From Niameybacter massiliensis (GTDB lineage Bacteria; Bacillota; Clostridia; Lachnospirales; Cellulosilyticaceae), in contig NZ_LN875030.1 in the NCBI RefSeq assembly GCF_001282685.1, forward strand, positions 1-64,000: 64,000 nucleotides of DNA, given 5' to 3'. Both the position numbers and the translations under genes were made by a program. Below are positions 42,738 through 51,699 of the stretch, piece by piece. The notes under the pieces were generated by a model that saw only the letters and a program-made list of their open reading frames with translations, ran no database searches and was not told the DNA's origin. Positions within the stretch are counted from its first letter, which is position 1; every line of letters starts with the position of its first letter.

Positions 42738-42876
42738 AAACCGGTTGCGCAAAACGTATAAAAAAGCTATAATATGGGTACAGTATATTTTTTGTACAAA
42801 GTAATCGGTTATTTCAATGAAAATATGGTCATAATAGCCATATATTTTTTAAATAATAATGCAAGCGGTTGCACAA
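42738..42876 (+). promoter_or_regulatory. malL promoter with two LacI-type operators
   Basis: TTGCGC (42745-42750), 17-nt spacer, TATAAT (42768-42773). Operator 1 (AAACCGGTTGCGCAAA, 42738-42753) covers the -35. Operator 2 contains the perfect palindromic halves GCAAGC/GGTTGC-type (TGCAAGCGGTTGCACAA, 42860-42876) and ends just before the ribosome site of malL. Their ~122-bp spacing could allow looping. Confidence 0.7.
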
Positions 42877-42888
42877 CAAGGAGACGAC

Positions 42889-44535
42889 ATGAACTGGAAA
42901 AAAGAAGCTATAGGTTATCAAATTTATCCTCGTAGTTTTATGGATTCTAATGGGGATGGTATAGGTGATCTTCAAGGAATTATTTCAAAATTAGATTACA
43001 TTAAGGATTTAGGTATAGATGTCATTTGGATTTGCCCAATGTATAAATCTCCAAATGATGACAATGGTTATGATATTAGCGACTATGAAGATATTTTAGA
43101 GGACTTCGGTACAATGGAAGACTTTGATGCTTTACTTGCTGAAGTTCATAAAAGAGGTATGAAGCTTATTATAGATTTAGTAATCAATCATACTTCAGAT
43201 GAACATGAATGGTTCTTAGAATCTAGGTCATCAAAAAATAGTAACAAAAGAGATTGGTATATCTGGAGACCAGGAAAAGAGGGTGAAGAACCAAATAACT
43301 GGGAAAGTATTTTTAGTGGTTCAGCATGGGAATATGATGAAGCTACAGATGAATATTTCTTACATTTATTTAGTAAGCGTCAGCCAGATTTAAATTGGGA
43401 AAACAAAGAAGTAAGAGAAGCCTTATATCAAATGATCAATTGGTGGTTAGATAAAGGTATTGATGGTTTTAGAGTAGATGCTATTAGTCATATCAAAAAA
43501 GAAGAAGGTCTTACAGATTTAGATAATCCAGAAGGACTTAAATATGTATCTTCCTTTAGTAAGCATATGAATATGGAAGGTATTCATGATTACTTGAAAG
43601 AGCTTAAGGAGCGTACATTTGCACATTATGACATTATGACTGTTGGAGAGGCTAATGGGGTAAGTGCGGATGAAGGTTATTTATGGGTAGATGAAGAACA
43701 AGGTAAATTTGATATGATTTTTCAATTTGAGCATCTTGAATTGTGGGATACAAATGGTGAAGAACCTTTAGATGTTCTAACTTTTAAGAAGACACTTTCT
43801 AAATGGCAAGATGCACTTCATGAAAAAGGTTGGAATGCATTATTTATTGAAAATCATGATATTCCAAGAGCAGTATCAAAATGGGGTAATGACAAAGAGT
43901 ATTGGGCTGAAAGCGCGAAGGCTCTAGGGCTTATGTATTTCATGCAACAAGGTACACCTTTTATTTACCAAGGACAAGAAATTGGTATGACAAATGTACG
44001 TTATACTCATATTGATGAATACAATGATGTATCTTCAATGAATAAATATAATGAAATGATTGCAATGGGTAAAAGTGAAGAAGAAGCCCTCAAATATATG
44101 TGGAATTGCTCAAGAGATAATGCAAGAACACCTATGCAATGGAATGATGAGTACAATGCAGGGTTTACAACGGGTACACCTTGGATAGATATGAATCCGA
44201 ATTATCATGAGATTAATGTAGCATATCAATTAGAAGATCCAAATTCTATTTTGAATTTCTACAAGGCGATGATTAGATTAAGAAAGTCACATACTTCATT
44301 AGTATATGGTAAATATAACTTAATACTTGAAGAAAATCCAAAAATCTATGCCTATACACGTACAGATAGAGAGGGTCAATATTTAATCTTATGTAATTTG
44401 ACAGATCAAGAAGCACTTTATCAACTAGATCAAGAATTAGCATATAAGGAATTACTTTTATGCAACTATCTAGATGATGAGATAAATGAAGGGGTTCTTA
44501 AACCTTATGAAGCAAGATTATACAAAATAAGCTGA
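42889..44535 (+). CDS. malL: GH13 alpha-glucosidase (maltase / oligo-1,6-glucosidase type)
   Basis: A 548-residue cytoplasmic glycoside hydrolase. The (beta/alpha)8 barrel has the calcium-loop DSNGDGIGDLQGI, region I DLVINH, nucleophile D197 in GFRVDAISH, acid/base E254 in TVGEAN and the third acid D324 in ENHDIPRA. The residue after the nucleophile is Ala, where alpha-1,6-preferring enzymes typically have Val, so an alpha-1,4 (maltase) preference is more likely. It would hydrolyse phosphorylated or free disaccharides brought in by the PTS transporter 32 nt downstream. The ATG at 42889 follows AAGGAG; the in-frame ATG at 42859 lies inside an operator and lacks a ribosome site. Confidence 0.93.
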   Translation: MNWKKEAIGYQIYPRSFMDSNGDGIGDLQGIISKLDYIKDLGIDVIWICPMYKSPNDDNGYDISDYEDILEDFGTMEDFDALLAEVHKRGMKLIIDLVINHTSDEHEWFLESRSSKNSNKRDWYIWRPGKEGEEPNNWESIFSGSAWEYDEATDEYFLHLFSKRQPDLNWENKEVREALYQMINWWLDKGIDGFRVDAISHIKKEEGLTDLDNPEGLKYVSSFSKHMNMEGIHDYLKELKERTFAHYDIMTVGEANGVSADEGYLWVDEEQGKFDMIFQFEHLELWDTNGEEPLDVLTFKKTLSKWQDALHEKGWNALFIENHDIPRAVSKWGNDKEYWAESAKALGLMYFMQQGTPFIYQGQEIGMTNVRYTHIDEYNDVSSMNKYNEMIAMGKSEEEALKYMWNCSRDNARTPMQWNDEYNAGFTTGTPWIDMNPNYHEINVAYQLEDPNSILNFYKAMIRLRKSHTSLVYGKYNLILEENPKIYAYTRTDREGQYLILCNLTDQEALYQLDQELAYKELLLCNYLDDEINEGVLKPYEARLYKIS

Positions 44536-44567
44536 GACAATATTAAAAGGTGAAGAGAGGTAGCGAG

Positions 44568-46232
44568 ATGAAGGACAAAAAAATATTTTCATTCGATTTC
44601 TGGCAAAAATTTGGTAAGGCCTTATTAGTAGTTATTGCAGTAATGCCAGCAGCGGGGTTAATGGTTTCATTTGGTAAACTTATTGGGATGAATTTTGATG
44701 CTCAAGTATTCCAGACTGTAGCTAGAGTTATGGAAGACATTGGTTGGGCTATTATTGGGAACTTACACATTTTATTTGCAGTAGCAATCGGGGGATCTTG
44801 GGCAAATGACCGTGCAGGTGGAGCATTTGCAGCATTATTAACATTTATTTTAACAAATAGAATTACAGGTGCAATCTTTGGTGTAAGTGCAGGGATGCTT
44901 AGCGATAGTAGTGCAGCAGTAACAAGCTTATTTGGTCAACAACTTACAGTACCAGATTACTTTACATCTATTTTAGGTGCACCAGCATTAAATATGGGTG
45001 TATTTATCGGTATTATTTCAGGTTTCTTAGGTGCATACTTATATAATAAATATTATAACTTTGATAAATTACCTCAAGCATTAGCATTCTTCAATGGTAA
45101 GCGTTTTGTGCCTTTCATGGTTATTGTAGGTTCAACAGTAATGGCTATTTTCCTTTCAATTGTATGGCCATTCATTCAAGGTAGTTTAAATAGCTTTGGG
45201 CAATGGTTAGCTGCATCAAAGGATACAGCTCCAGTATTAGCTCCATTTGTATATGGAACATTAGAAAGACTTCTTTTACCATTTGGATTACATCATATGT
45301 TAACAGTACCAGTTAACTATACAGAGCTTGGTGGTTTATACACAATGTTAACAGGTCCAGCTGCAGGACAAGTCGTAGCAGGGCAAGATCCACTTTGGTT
45401 AGCTTGGATTACAGACCTTAATAACTTAAAAGCTGCTGGAGATATGGCAGCATACAATGAATTATTAACAACAATAACACCAGCTCGTTTTAAAGTAGGA
45501 CAAGTTATTCTTTCAAGTGCATCATTATTAGGTATTTCTTATGCGATGTACAAAAATGTAGATCCAGATAAAAGATCTAAATACAAAACTATTTTCTTAT
45601 CTGCAATTTTAGCTGTATTCTTAACAGGGGTAACAGAACCAATTGAATTTATGTTCATGTTTGTTTCACCAATTCTTTATGTAGTCTATGCAGTGTTAAC
45701 AGGTCTTGCATTTGCGTTAGCAGATATTATCAACCTTAGAGTACATGCATTTGGATTTATTGAATTCCTTACTCGTGCACCAATGATGGTCAATGCAGGA
45801 ATTGGTATGGATATTGTAAACTTTATTATTACAAGTGTTGTATTTTTCTTCCTTAACTTTGGAGCATTCAGCTTCTTAATCAAGAAATTCAACATTGCAA
45901 CACCAGGACGTAAAGGTAACTATATTGACGATGAGGCTGAAGATATAAAGGCAGGAGATGGAGCAAAATTAGCAAAAGCATCAGGATCAAAAGATATGCA
46001 AGCTATAAGAGCTATTGAGCTTTTAGGTGGTGAAGAAAATATCGTAGATGTAGATGCATGTATGACTAGATTACGTGTTACAGTTAAAGATTCTAGTTTA
46101 GTAGGAGATGTAACAGCATGGAAACAAAATGGTGCTATTGGTCTTGTGCACAAAAATAATGGTGTGCAAGCAATCTATGGTCCACAAGTAGATGTGCTTA
46201 AGTGTACGATACAAGATATCTTAGGGAGATAA
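44568..46232 (+). CDS. PTS transporter, IICB component (glucose/maltose/glucosamine family)
   Basis: A 554-residue protein. Residues 1-~445 are the membrane IIC domain with about ten helices, including the LPFGLHHMLTVPVNYTELGG-like segment (quoted in part: GLHHML) and the GVTEPIEFMFMF motif. Residues about 470-554 are IIB with the phosphorylated Cys in VDACMTRLRV. It lacks IIA, so it depends on a IIA supplied by another gene. With the LacI regulator and GH13 enzyme, an alpha-glucoside such as maltose is the likely substrate. GAGAGG lies 7 nt before the ATG at 44568. Confidence 0.93.
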   Translation: MKDKKIFSFDFWQKFGKALLVVIAVMPAAGLMVSFGKLIGMNFDAQVFQTVARVMEDIGWAIIGNLHILFAVAIGGSWANDRAGGAFAALLTFILTNRITGAIFGVSAGMLSDSSAAVTSLFGQQLTVPDYFTSILGAPALNMGVFIGIISGFLGAYLYNKYYNFDKLPQALAFFNGKRFVPFMVIVGSTVMAIFLSIVWPFIQGSLNSFGQWLAASKDTAPVLAPFVYGTLERLLLPFGLHHMLTVPVNYTELGGLYTMLTGPAAGQVVAGQDPLWLAWITDLNNLKAAGDMAAYNELLTTITPARFKVGQVILSSASLLGISYAMYKNVDPDKRSKYKTIFLSAILAVFLTGVTEPIEFMFMFVSPILYVVYAVLTGLAFALADIINLRVHAFGFIEFLTRAPMMVNAGIGMDIVNFIITSVVFFFLNFGAFSFLIKKFNIATPGRKGNYIDDEAEDIKAGDGAKLAKASGSKDMQAIRAIELLGGEENIVDVDACMTRLRVTVKDSSLVGDVTAWKQNGAIGLVHKNNGVQAIYGPQVDVLKCTIQDILGR

Positions 46233-46237
46233 GAGGT

Positions 46238-47029
46238 ATGAAGTTACTAACGCTTAACTGTCATTCTTGGCAAGAGGAAGAGCAAGCATATAAATTAAAA
46301 TGTTTAGCAAAGCAAATTAAAGAGGAGGGCTATGATGTAATAGCCCTTCAAGAAGTAAGCCAACATCAAAATGGCAAAATTGTAAGAGATAATCTTAAAG
46401 AAGGTAACTATCTTTACGCATTATTAGATGAGCTAAAGCAAATAGGCGTAACAGATTATGATTATGCATGGGCATTCTCTCATATTGGCTATGAGGTGTA
46501 TGAAGAAGGACTTGGTATCTTGACTAAACATCCTATTTATGAGAAAGAGGAATTTTTCATTACCAATGGTACAGATACTAACTACTGGAAGACTAGAAGG
46601 ATTATTAAAGTAACGATCCAGTATAATGAAGAATTGATTGATTTTTATTCTTGCCATTTAGGTTGGTGGAATGATGAAGAAGAATCATTTAAATTCCAAG
46701 TAGATAGATTAGATGAAGAGATTAAAAATGGGCGTCTTGCATTCCTAATGGGCGATTTTAATAATAATGCCAATACAAGGAGTGAAGGATATGACTACAT
46801 GCTTTCAAAAGGTTGGCAAGATACGTATACACTAGCACGGAACAAAGACTCAGGTGTAACAGTATTGGGTAAAATAGATGGTTGGGAAGAAAATAAACAA
46901 CAACTTAGAATAGATTTGGTATGGTCTAGTCAGCCTGTTGAGGTCATTTCTTCACAAGTATGCTTTAATGGTGAGAATCAACCTATTGTATCAGACCACT
47001 TCGGCGTAGAAGTGAAGATACAAAAGTAG
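46238..47029 (+). CDS. Endonuclease/exonuclease/phosphatase (EEP) family protein
   Basis: A 263-residue EEP-fold protein with the full set of motifs: LNCHSW at the start, ALQEVSQH (metal-binding Glu), SCHLGWW, LMGDFNNN, DLVWSS and SDHFGVEV (catalytic His). Members cleave phosphoester bonds; in Firmicutes a gene of this type often lies in maltose/PTS operons, where a sugar-phosphate substrate is possible. It starts 5 nt after the PTS gene and should be cotranscribed. The ATG at 46238 follows AAGAGG. Confidence 0.87.
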   Translation: MKLLTLNCHSWQEEEQAYKLKCLAKQIKEEGYDVIALQEVSQHQNGKIVRDNLKEGNYLYALLDELKQIGVTDYDYAWAFSHIGYEVYEEGLGILTKHPIYEKEEFFITNGTDTNYWKTRRIIKVTIQYNEELIDFYSCHLGWWNDEEESFKFQVDRLDEEIKNGRLAFLMGDFNNNANTRSEGYDYMLSKGWQDTYTLARNKDSGVTVLGKIDGWEENKQQLRIDLVWSSQPVEVISSQVCFNGENQPIVSDHFGVEVKIQK

Positions 47030-47106
47030 AATATAGTAAGCATTTAAGTTGCACTAGTGAATAAAAATCTTTATTTTAACCCATAATCACACTAAGAGGT
47101 GAGAAA

Positions 47107-47685
47107 ATGAAAACATGGATTAAAATAAGTTTATTTGCTAGTGCTCTTTTATTATATTTTTGGTTTATATTACGTTCTTCTAATATTATTAGCGCCTTAA
47201 CTAAAATACTTATTGTAGCTTTACTTTTACTTGGAATGGAGAGTGTACGTAGAGATAGAGAAAAGACATTTTTAATGTGTTCAGATATTAATCAGATTAA
47301 GAAAATGGAACAAGATGAATTCGTAGCGTATACTGCTAATCTTTATAAGAGATTAGGGTATTTTATTGATTTGTTGAAATCTAAAGATGAATTAGGGTGC
47401 GATATCATTGCGAGGAAAAAGCAGGATATAATTTGCATTAAGTGTGTAAGTGGTGCAGAGGAGATTGGAATTTTACCACTTCAACAAGTATATGGAAGTA
47501 TGAATCTCTATAAAGCTAACAAGTGTATGCTGATTACAACAGGTACGTATAATGAAAAGGCAAAGCAATTTGCAAAGGCTAATCATGTAAACCTGATTGA
47601 TCAACAAGAACTATTAAAAAAGATTATGAAAGTAACAAATGAAAAAGAAACAACAAAAGTATCTTCTAGTACACAAGAAGTATAG
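47107..47685 (+). CDS. Membrane-anchored Mrr-like (restriction-endonuclease-fold) protein, active site degenerate
   Basis: A 192-residue protein. Residues 1-48 contain two membrane helices. Residues about 66-175 align with the Mrr_cat nuclease domain: FVAYTANLYKRLGYFID, GCDIIARK, then the strand that normally reads VQCK, the LQQVYGSMNLYKANKCMLITTG segment and the final AKQFAKANHVNLIDQQEL. The Asp in GCDIIA is present, but the usual Q-x-K is replaced by K-C-V (IKCV), so the metal-dependent nuclease centre seems lost. It may bind DNA at the membrane. No methyltransferase is adjacent. AGGTGAG precedes the ATG. Confidence 0.75.
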   Translation: MKTWIKISLFASALLLYFWFILRSSNIISALTKILIVALLLLGMESVRRDREKTFLMCSDINQIKKMEQDEFVAYTANLYKRLGYFIDLLKSKDELGCDIIARKKQDIICIKCVSGAEEIGILPLQQVYGSMNLYKANKCMLITTGTYNEKAKQFAKANHVNLIDQQELLKKIMKVTNEKETTKVSSSTQEV

Positions 47686-47730
47686 TAATCATATTGTAAT
47701 AATAAATAATGGAAAAATTATTAATAAGTG

Positions 47731-47778
47731 CCCCTGTTTGTGTTAGTATATTGTTAAACTATAAGACATAAACAGGGG
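47731..47778 (+). promoter_or_regulatory. Promoter spanned by a CCCCTGTTT/AAACAGGGG inverted repeat
   Basis: Perfect 9-bp arms at 47731-47739 and 47770-47778 bracket a promoter (TTGTGT 47738-47743, 16-nt spacer, TATAAG 47760-47765). The right arm also contains the AGGGGG ribosome site of the gene at 47787. As the left arm lies upstream of the predicted transcript, a DNA operator is more likely than an RNA hairpin. Confidence 0.5.
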
Positions 47779-47786
47779 GTAATTTA

Positions 47787-48221
47787 ATGCAATTAGAAAC
47801 AAAACAAAATGTTGAGAATGTAGTAAAGAAGTCAACGCTTTCAATAGGTTCTATTATATTAGGGATTTGCCTTATTAGTATTCCTATTATTGTTACTTTA
47901 TTTATTGCAATACCATCATTAGGACAAACACTTCTTCAAGAGAAGAGTGAGATCATGAAAGGTATGATTATTGGTATTACAATTTTACCAGTCTTTCTTT
48001 TTGTTGCAATAAAGGGTGGCAAGCTTTGGTACAAACAATGGTGGAGCTGGGTAGCGGTAGGCGTTACTTGCATTGCACTTGTATCTATTACATTCATTGG
48101 AAGTTTTGGTGGATCAAATCAAAGTATGGATAATGGGATGAATATGGAAGATGGCATGAATATGGGTGGCGACATGGGCATGTCAGATGATATGAATAAT
48201 GAAGCTATTATTATGGAATAA
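47787..48221 (+). CDS. Membrane protein with Met-rich C-terminal tail
   Basis: A 144-residue protein with three membrane helices (about 18-45, 58-78, 86-108). The last 35 residues are rich in Met, Asp, Asn and Gly, with repeated DGMNM-like units and no lysine; Met clusters of this kind can bind copper or silver. No family is recognised. It has its own promoter with an inverted repeat and a terminator shared with the opposite gene. Metal function is inference only. Confidence 0.65.
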   Translation: MQLETKQNVENVVKKSTLSIGSIILGICLISIPIIVTLFIAIPSLGQTLLQEKSEIMKGMIIGITILPVFLFVAIKGGKLWYKQWWSWVAVGVTCIALVSITFIGSFGGSNQSMDNGMNMEDGMNMGGDMGMSDDMNNEAIIME

Positions 48222-48253
48222 AAAAAGAGGTGAATATATTCACCTCTTTTTTA
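48220..48253. terminator. Bidirectional terminator
   Basis: AAAAAAGAGGTGAATA/TATTCACCTCTTTTTT stem between convergent genes. Confidence 0.9.
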
Positions 48254-49051
48254 TTTAGTTTTAAGTTTAAATACTTTAGTATCAATGACATTATCTGGTT
48301 CGGTAGGACGGGCTTTTTTAAATTCAATGACATATGTATCAACAGCATTTGCACGTATAATCCAAGTATGTTCTCCGCCTTCACCAGGTAAGTTTGTTCC
48401 ACTAGGCGTAAAATAATCTTCTAGGATAGTAATACCTTCAGGGAAGGTTACTTGCCATTTATAGCCAGTAGAAGGATTTTCCTCGAGTTTAATGGTAAGC
48501 TTTTGACCAACGTTATAGGTATTAGTGCCTTCAAAAAGAGGAAGAACACGATCTTCAGTGGATGTAGATGGTGTTTCCTTATCTGGTGGTAGGGGTGTTT
48601 CTACCGGTTCTTCTGGCGTTGTAGGTTCTGGTGTAGATGGTACAAGCTCAATACTATTTTGCACATGAGTAGGTTTGATATTAAAAGCAAGTTCAAAGAA
48701 CTCTTGAGGTGCATAAAGTATATTTTCTATAAGTTTTATAGGTTTTGGAAGTTGATGCGTTATATTATTTAATATGTAATTCGATTTTCCTGCAGTTATA
48801 GATATTTTGTTTTGATCATTTTCTAGTAAGACAGATTTTGTAGAAGCATCCCAAGTAAGGGTATAGCCTAGTGAATTATTGATTAGTCTAATAGGAAAAT
48901 AAGTTGTATTATCACTGGCAATAACTTTAGTATCTACTTGTCCATCTAAGAGGATTGTTACAAACTCTTTAGGCGTATCATTAGCATAGACATAAGAACT
49001 GCAACTTACTAGAGCAATGAGGACTAAATGAGTTAATTTTAATTTTGGCAT
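48251..49051 (-). CDS. Secreted chagasin-like (I42) inhibitor with stalk domain
   Basis: A 266-residue secreted protein: signal peptide (about 1-23, ending YVYAND), a Cu-amine-oxidase-N-like stalk domain at about 28-105 (YFPIRLINNSLGYTLTW), a Pro/Glu/Thr linker (about 130-165), then a chagasin-type domain. The latter has the inhibitory-loop motifs ENPSTGYKW and GEGGEHTW and the later FKKARPTE, which correspond to the three loops of I42 cysteine-protease inhibitors. I infer an extracellular inhibitor of papain-like proteases, tethered or displayed by the stalk domain. ATG at 49049-49051 follows AAGGAG by 8 nt. Confidence 0.82.
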   Translation of the reverse strand: MPKLKLTHLVLIALVSCSSYVYANDTPKEFVTILLDGQVDTKVIASDNTTYFPIRLINNSLGYTLTWDASTKSVLLENDQNKISITAGKSNYILNNITHQLPKPIKLIENILYAPQEFFELAFNIKPTHVQNSIELVPSTPEPTTPEEPVETPLPPDKETPSTSTEDRVLPLFEGTNTYNVGQKLTIKLEENPSTGYKWQVTFPEGITILEDYFTPSGTNLPGEGGEHTWIIRANAVDTYVIEFKKARPTEPDNVIDTKVFKLKTK

Positions 49052-49125
49052 GATACACACTCCTTCAAATATTAACTTCTTTTATAGTATAACACTTGAA
49101 GGAATGTAATCATAGATATCTCATA

Positions 49126-50553
49126 TTAATGTTTATTTGCAGATTGTTTAGTTTGAACTTTTGTTCTAAAGATTAAGGTACGAAGGGCAGACCAGTTAAA
49201 TGGAATAAGTGGATAAAGGTATGGTTCGCCAGTAAAAGTCTTTGTTGTTAGAAGAAGAATAATATCTAATACAACAGCAATAGCAAATCCCCATATACCA
49301 AATAATCCAGCTCCAAGGAGCATAATCATACGCATCATTTTTATACCATAGCTCAGTTCAATGCTAGGTTGAGTAAAGCTAGAAAGTGCTACAATTGCCA
49401 TATAGAAAATAGTATGAGGTACAACCCAACCTGTTTTAACAGCATATTCACCTAAAATAAGACCACCGATAACAGATAATGAAGTACCTAATGAGCTAGG
49501 TGTATTAAGTGAAGCTATTTTAAGCCCATCTACAGCGACCTCTAGAGCTAAGAACTGAATAAAGAGTGCTACATTTAGTGGATCATCTGGCAGTAAGAAG
49601 GAGAGCGATGATGGAATCATAGATTCATAACGTACAATAAGGACATATACAGGCGTCAAAAATAGATTCACAAGGAAAATAATATGACGTACAAAGCGTA
49701 GATAATTACCAGTAATAACAGGAACATAGTAGTCATCTGCATCTTGCAGGAAGTCGAAGATACCTGTAGGGACAATGATAGCGGTTGGTGAGTTATCTAC
49801 TAAGATAACAATTTTTCCCTCAGTTACTTGTGCAGCGGCCACATCAGGGCGCTCGGTGTAACGTGCTTTAGGAAAAGGATTGAACCATTTTTCTTCATTA
49901 ATACTTTCAATAAGTGTTTGATCACCCATTGTGAGTGCGTTAACGTGCAATTGATTAAGTGTATCTTTAACTTTTTTTAGGAGCTTTTTATCTACTTTAT
50001 TACTAAGATAGCCAATAGCTACATCTGTATTAGAGACCTGACCAATATTCATCATTTCAAAAATAAGATGTGGATCTCTAATACGACGTCTAATAAGTGC
50101 AGTATTAAATACGATTGTTTCAACAAAGCCATCTCGAGCACCGCGAATAGTCTTTTCTTTTTCAGGTTCATTAATGCCACGAGTAGGATAAGTACGTAAG
50201 TCAATGATTGCAGCAGAACTGGAGTTGTCAAAGAGTAAGATAGTTTGTCCAGCAAGGAGAGCCTTAACCATTTCATCTATGTCTGTTTCAGTAGAGACTT
50301 CTATAGAACTAATACCTAAGCGAATGAGCTCTTCTGCTGAATGCACTTTGTCTAGTTCTTCTTTTGGTAGGGCATAGATATCACGACGTATATATTCTAA
50401 GTTTGTATCTTTAGCAAAACCATCTAGAAAGTAAAGATAAAAGGTACGACCATGAATATAAAGGACCTTCTCTAAAAGGTCAAAAGATTTACCAACAGGT
50501 AAAATTTTGTGGAGCGCATGTAAATTTTCTTGTAAATTCGAAGTTAGTTTCAT
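49126..50553 (-). CDS. GerA-family spore germination protein (SpoVAF-like)
   Basis: A 475-residue protein. Residues about 1-285 are the soluble GerA N-terminal domain (EMMNIGQVSNTDVAIGYL, and NSPTAIIVPTGIFDF), and residues about 285-450 hold four to six membrane helices with VALFIQFLALEVAVDGLKI and LSVIGGLILGEYAVKTGW. The N-terminus (LPVGKSFDLLEKVLYIHGRTFYLYFLDG, in part) and the lack of GerB/GerC partners are more like SpoVAF than like a nutrient-receptor A subunit. It indicates an endospore former. Monocistronic; GGGTGG precedes the ATG. Confidence 0.85.
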   Translation of the reverse strand: MKLTSNLQENLHALHKILPVGKSFDLLEKVLYIHGRTFYLYFLDGFAKDTNLEYIRRDIYALPKEELDKVHSAEELIRLGISSIEVSTETDIDEMVKALLAGQTILLFDNSSSAAIIDLRTYPTRGINEPEKEKTIRGARDGFVETIVFNTALIRRRIRDPHLIFEMMNIGQVSNTDVAIGYLSNKVDKKLLKKVKDTLNQLHVNALTMGDQTLIESINEEKWFNPFPKARYTERPDVAAAQVTEGKIVILVDNSPTAIIVPTGIFDFLQDADDYYVPVITGNYLRFVRHIIFLVNLFLTPVYVLIVRYESMIPSSLSFLLPDDPLNVALFIQFLALEVAVDGLKIASLNTPSSLGTSLSVIGGLILGEYAVKTGWVVPHTIFYMAIVALSSFTQPSIELSYGIKMMRMIMLLGAGLFGIWGFAIAVVLDIILLLTTKTFTGEPYLYPLIPFNWSALRTLIFRTKVQTKQSANKH

Positions 50554-50663
50554 TGTTTAACCACCCAGTTTTTAGAAATAATGTAGTTAGCATATGCAGG
50601 ACTATACAAAATATACATTTTTATCTACAATAGAGGCAAAGAAATGGTGAGGTAGGTAATGAA

Positions 50664-51122
50664 ATGGAAGAACATATTCAATATATGCAGATAGCATTAG
50701 AAGAGGCAAATAAAGCTTATGTGCTTGATGAAACGCCAATAGGTGCAGTTATTGTACATAATGGTGAAGTTATTGCTAGAGCTTGCAATAGAAGAAATAC
50801 AGATAAAAATAGCCTGGCACATGCAGAAATACTGGCCATTGATGAAGCTTGTAAATATATAGGGGATTGGCGTTTAGAGGAGTGTACTATTTATATTACA
50901 TTAGAGCCTTGTCCAATGTGTGCAGGAGCTATTGTACAAGCACGTATCCCCAAAGTGGTATATGGAGCAAGTAGCCCTAAAGCTGGTTTTGGAGGCTCTG
51001 TACTTAATATTTTACAATTAGAAGAGCTGAATCACCGATGCGAAGTTATACGTGACGTATGTACGGAAGAGAGTGCAGCAATTTTAAAAGAATACTTCAA
51101 AAAAATGCGTCAAAAAAAGTAA
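50664..51122 (+). CDS. tadA: tRNA-specific adenosine deaminase TadA
   Basis: A 152-residue deaminase converting A34 to inosine in tRNA-Arg(ACG). The zinc site is H53-A-E55 with catalytic Glu, and C83/C86 in EPCPMCAGAI. Length and motifs are standard. GGTGAGGTAG precedes the ATG. In this window it precedes the SRP RNA and dnaX-ybaB-recR, a common clostridial order. Confidence 0.95.
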   Translation: MEEHIQYMQIALEEANKAYVLDETPIGAVIVHNGEVIARACNRRNTDKNSLAHAEILAIDEACKYIGDWRLEECTIYITLEPCPMCAGAIVQARIPKVVYGASSPKAGFGGSVLNILQLEELNHRCEVIRDVCTEESAAILKEYFKKMRQKK

Positions 51123-51190
51123 TTGGAGAGTTGTTTAATCAATGATATAATATAGGGGTAGTCCGAAAAAAAGAAATGGGGGAAACTTCA

Positions 51191-51631
51191 ATGAACGTTA
51201 CAGCAAAACATAAAAAGGCGAGAATCTTCAGAGATTTTCTTATCGAAACAGATGGCGTAAATATGTTTAAGGAAGAAGAAAAGGAACATGCTATACTCTT
51301 TAGAAGTATGTACCCAGTGAGAGAAGACGATAAAAAACAATTCATGTTTATTATAGATGATTCAATCTATGTGACTATGCAATCTCTTATTGTAGCTGAA
51401 GTGCCAGAAGAAAAAAGAGAAGAAATGCTAAAAGTAATTAATCAAATCCACTTTGAGTATCCAACAGTAAAATATGTGCTTACTCCAACAGGACAAATTA
51501 TGACTTCTGCTATTTTCCATGCACATGAAGCAAACTTTGATGCAGGAACAGCTGTTAAATGTACAATTGAATTATTTAAAGTTATTGCAAAAGATCACTA
51601 TGCACGCTTTTTACAAGTTTTAGGAGAATAA
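51191..51631 (+). CDS. Conserved hypothetical protein, possibly YbjN/secretion-chaperone-like fold
   Basis: A 146-residue acidic soluble protein with no signal. The pattern of beta strands (AILFRSMYPV, QFMFIIDDSIYVTMQSLIV, TVKYVLTPTGQIMTSAIFH) between helices recalls YbjN/type-III-chaperone-like folds, but the family is not established. It lies between tadA and the SRP RNA gene. The ATG at 51191 is used, with GGGGGA about 10 nt upstream. Confidence 0.65.
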   Translation: MNVTAKHKKARIFRDFLIETDGVNMFKEEEKEHAILFRSMYPVREDDKKQFMFIIDDSIYVTMQSLIVAEVPEEKREEMLKVINQIHFEYPTVKYVLTPTGQIMTSAIFHAHEANFDAGTAVKCTIELFKVIAKDHYARFLQVLGE

Positions 51632-51637
51632 CAGGCA

Positions 51638-51666
51638 TTGACAGAGTGCCATAAAGTCGTTATACT
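51638..51666 (+). promoter_or_regulatory. Promoter of the SRP RNA gene
   Basis: Perfect -35 TTGACA (51638-51643), 17-nt spacer, TATACT (51661-51666). Confidence 0.85.
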
Positions 51667-51699
51667 ATTTACATGACATTTTCATATGTCAACCATTTT

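Noticed and set aside
47107-47685. Type IV restriction enzyme
   Set aside because: Active-site residues are replaced and no methyltransferase or other restriction gene is near.
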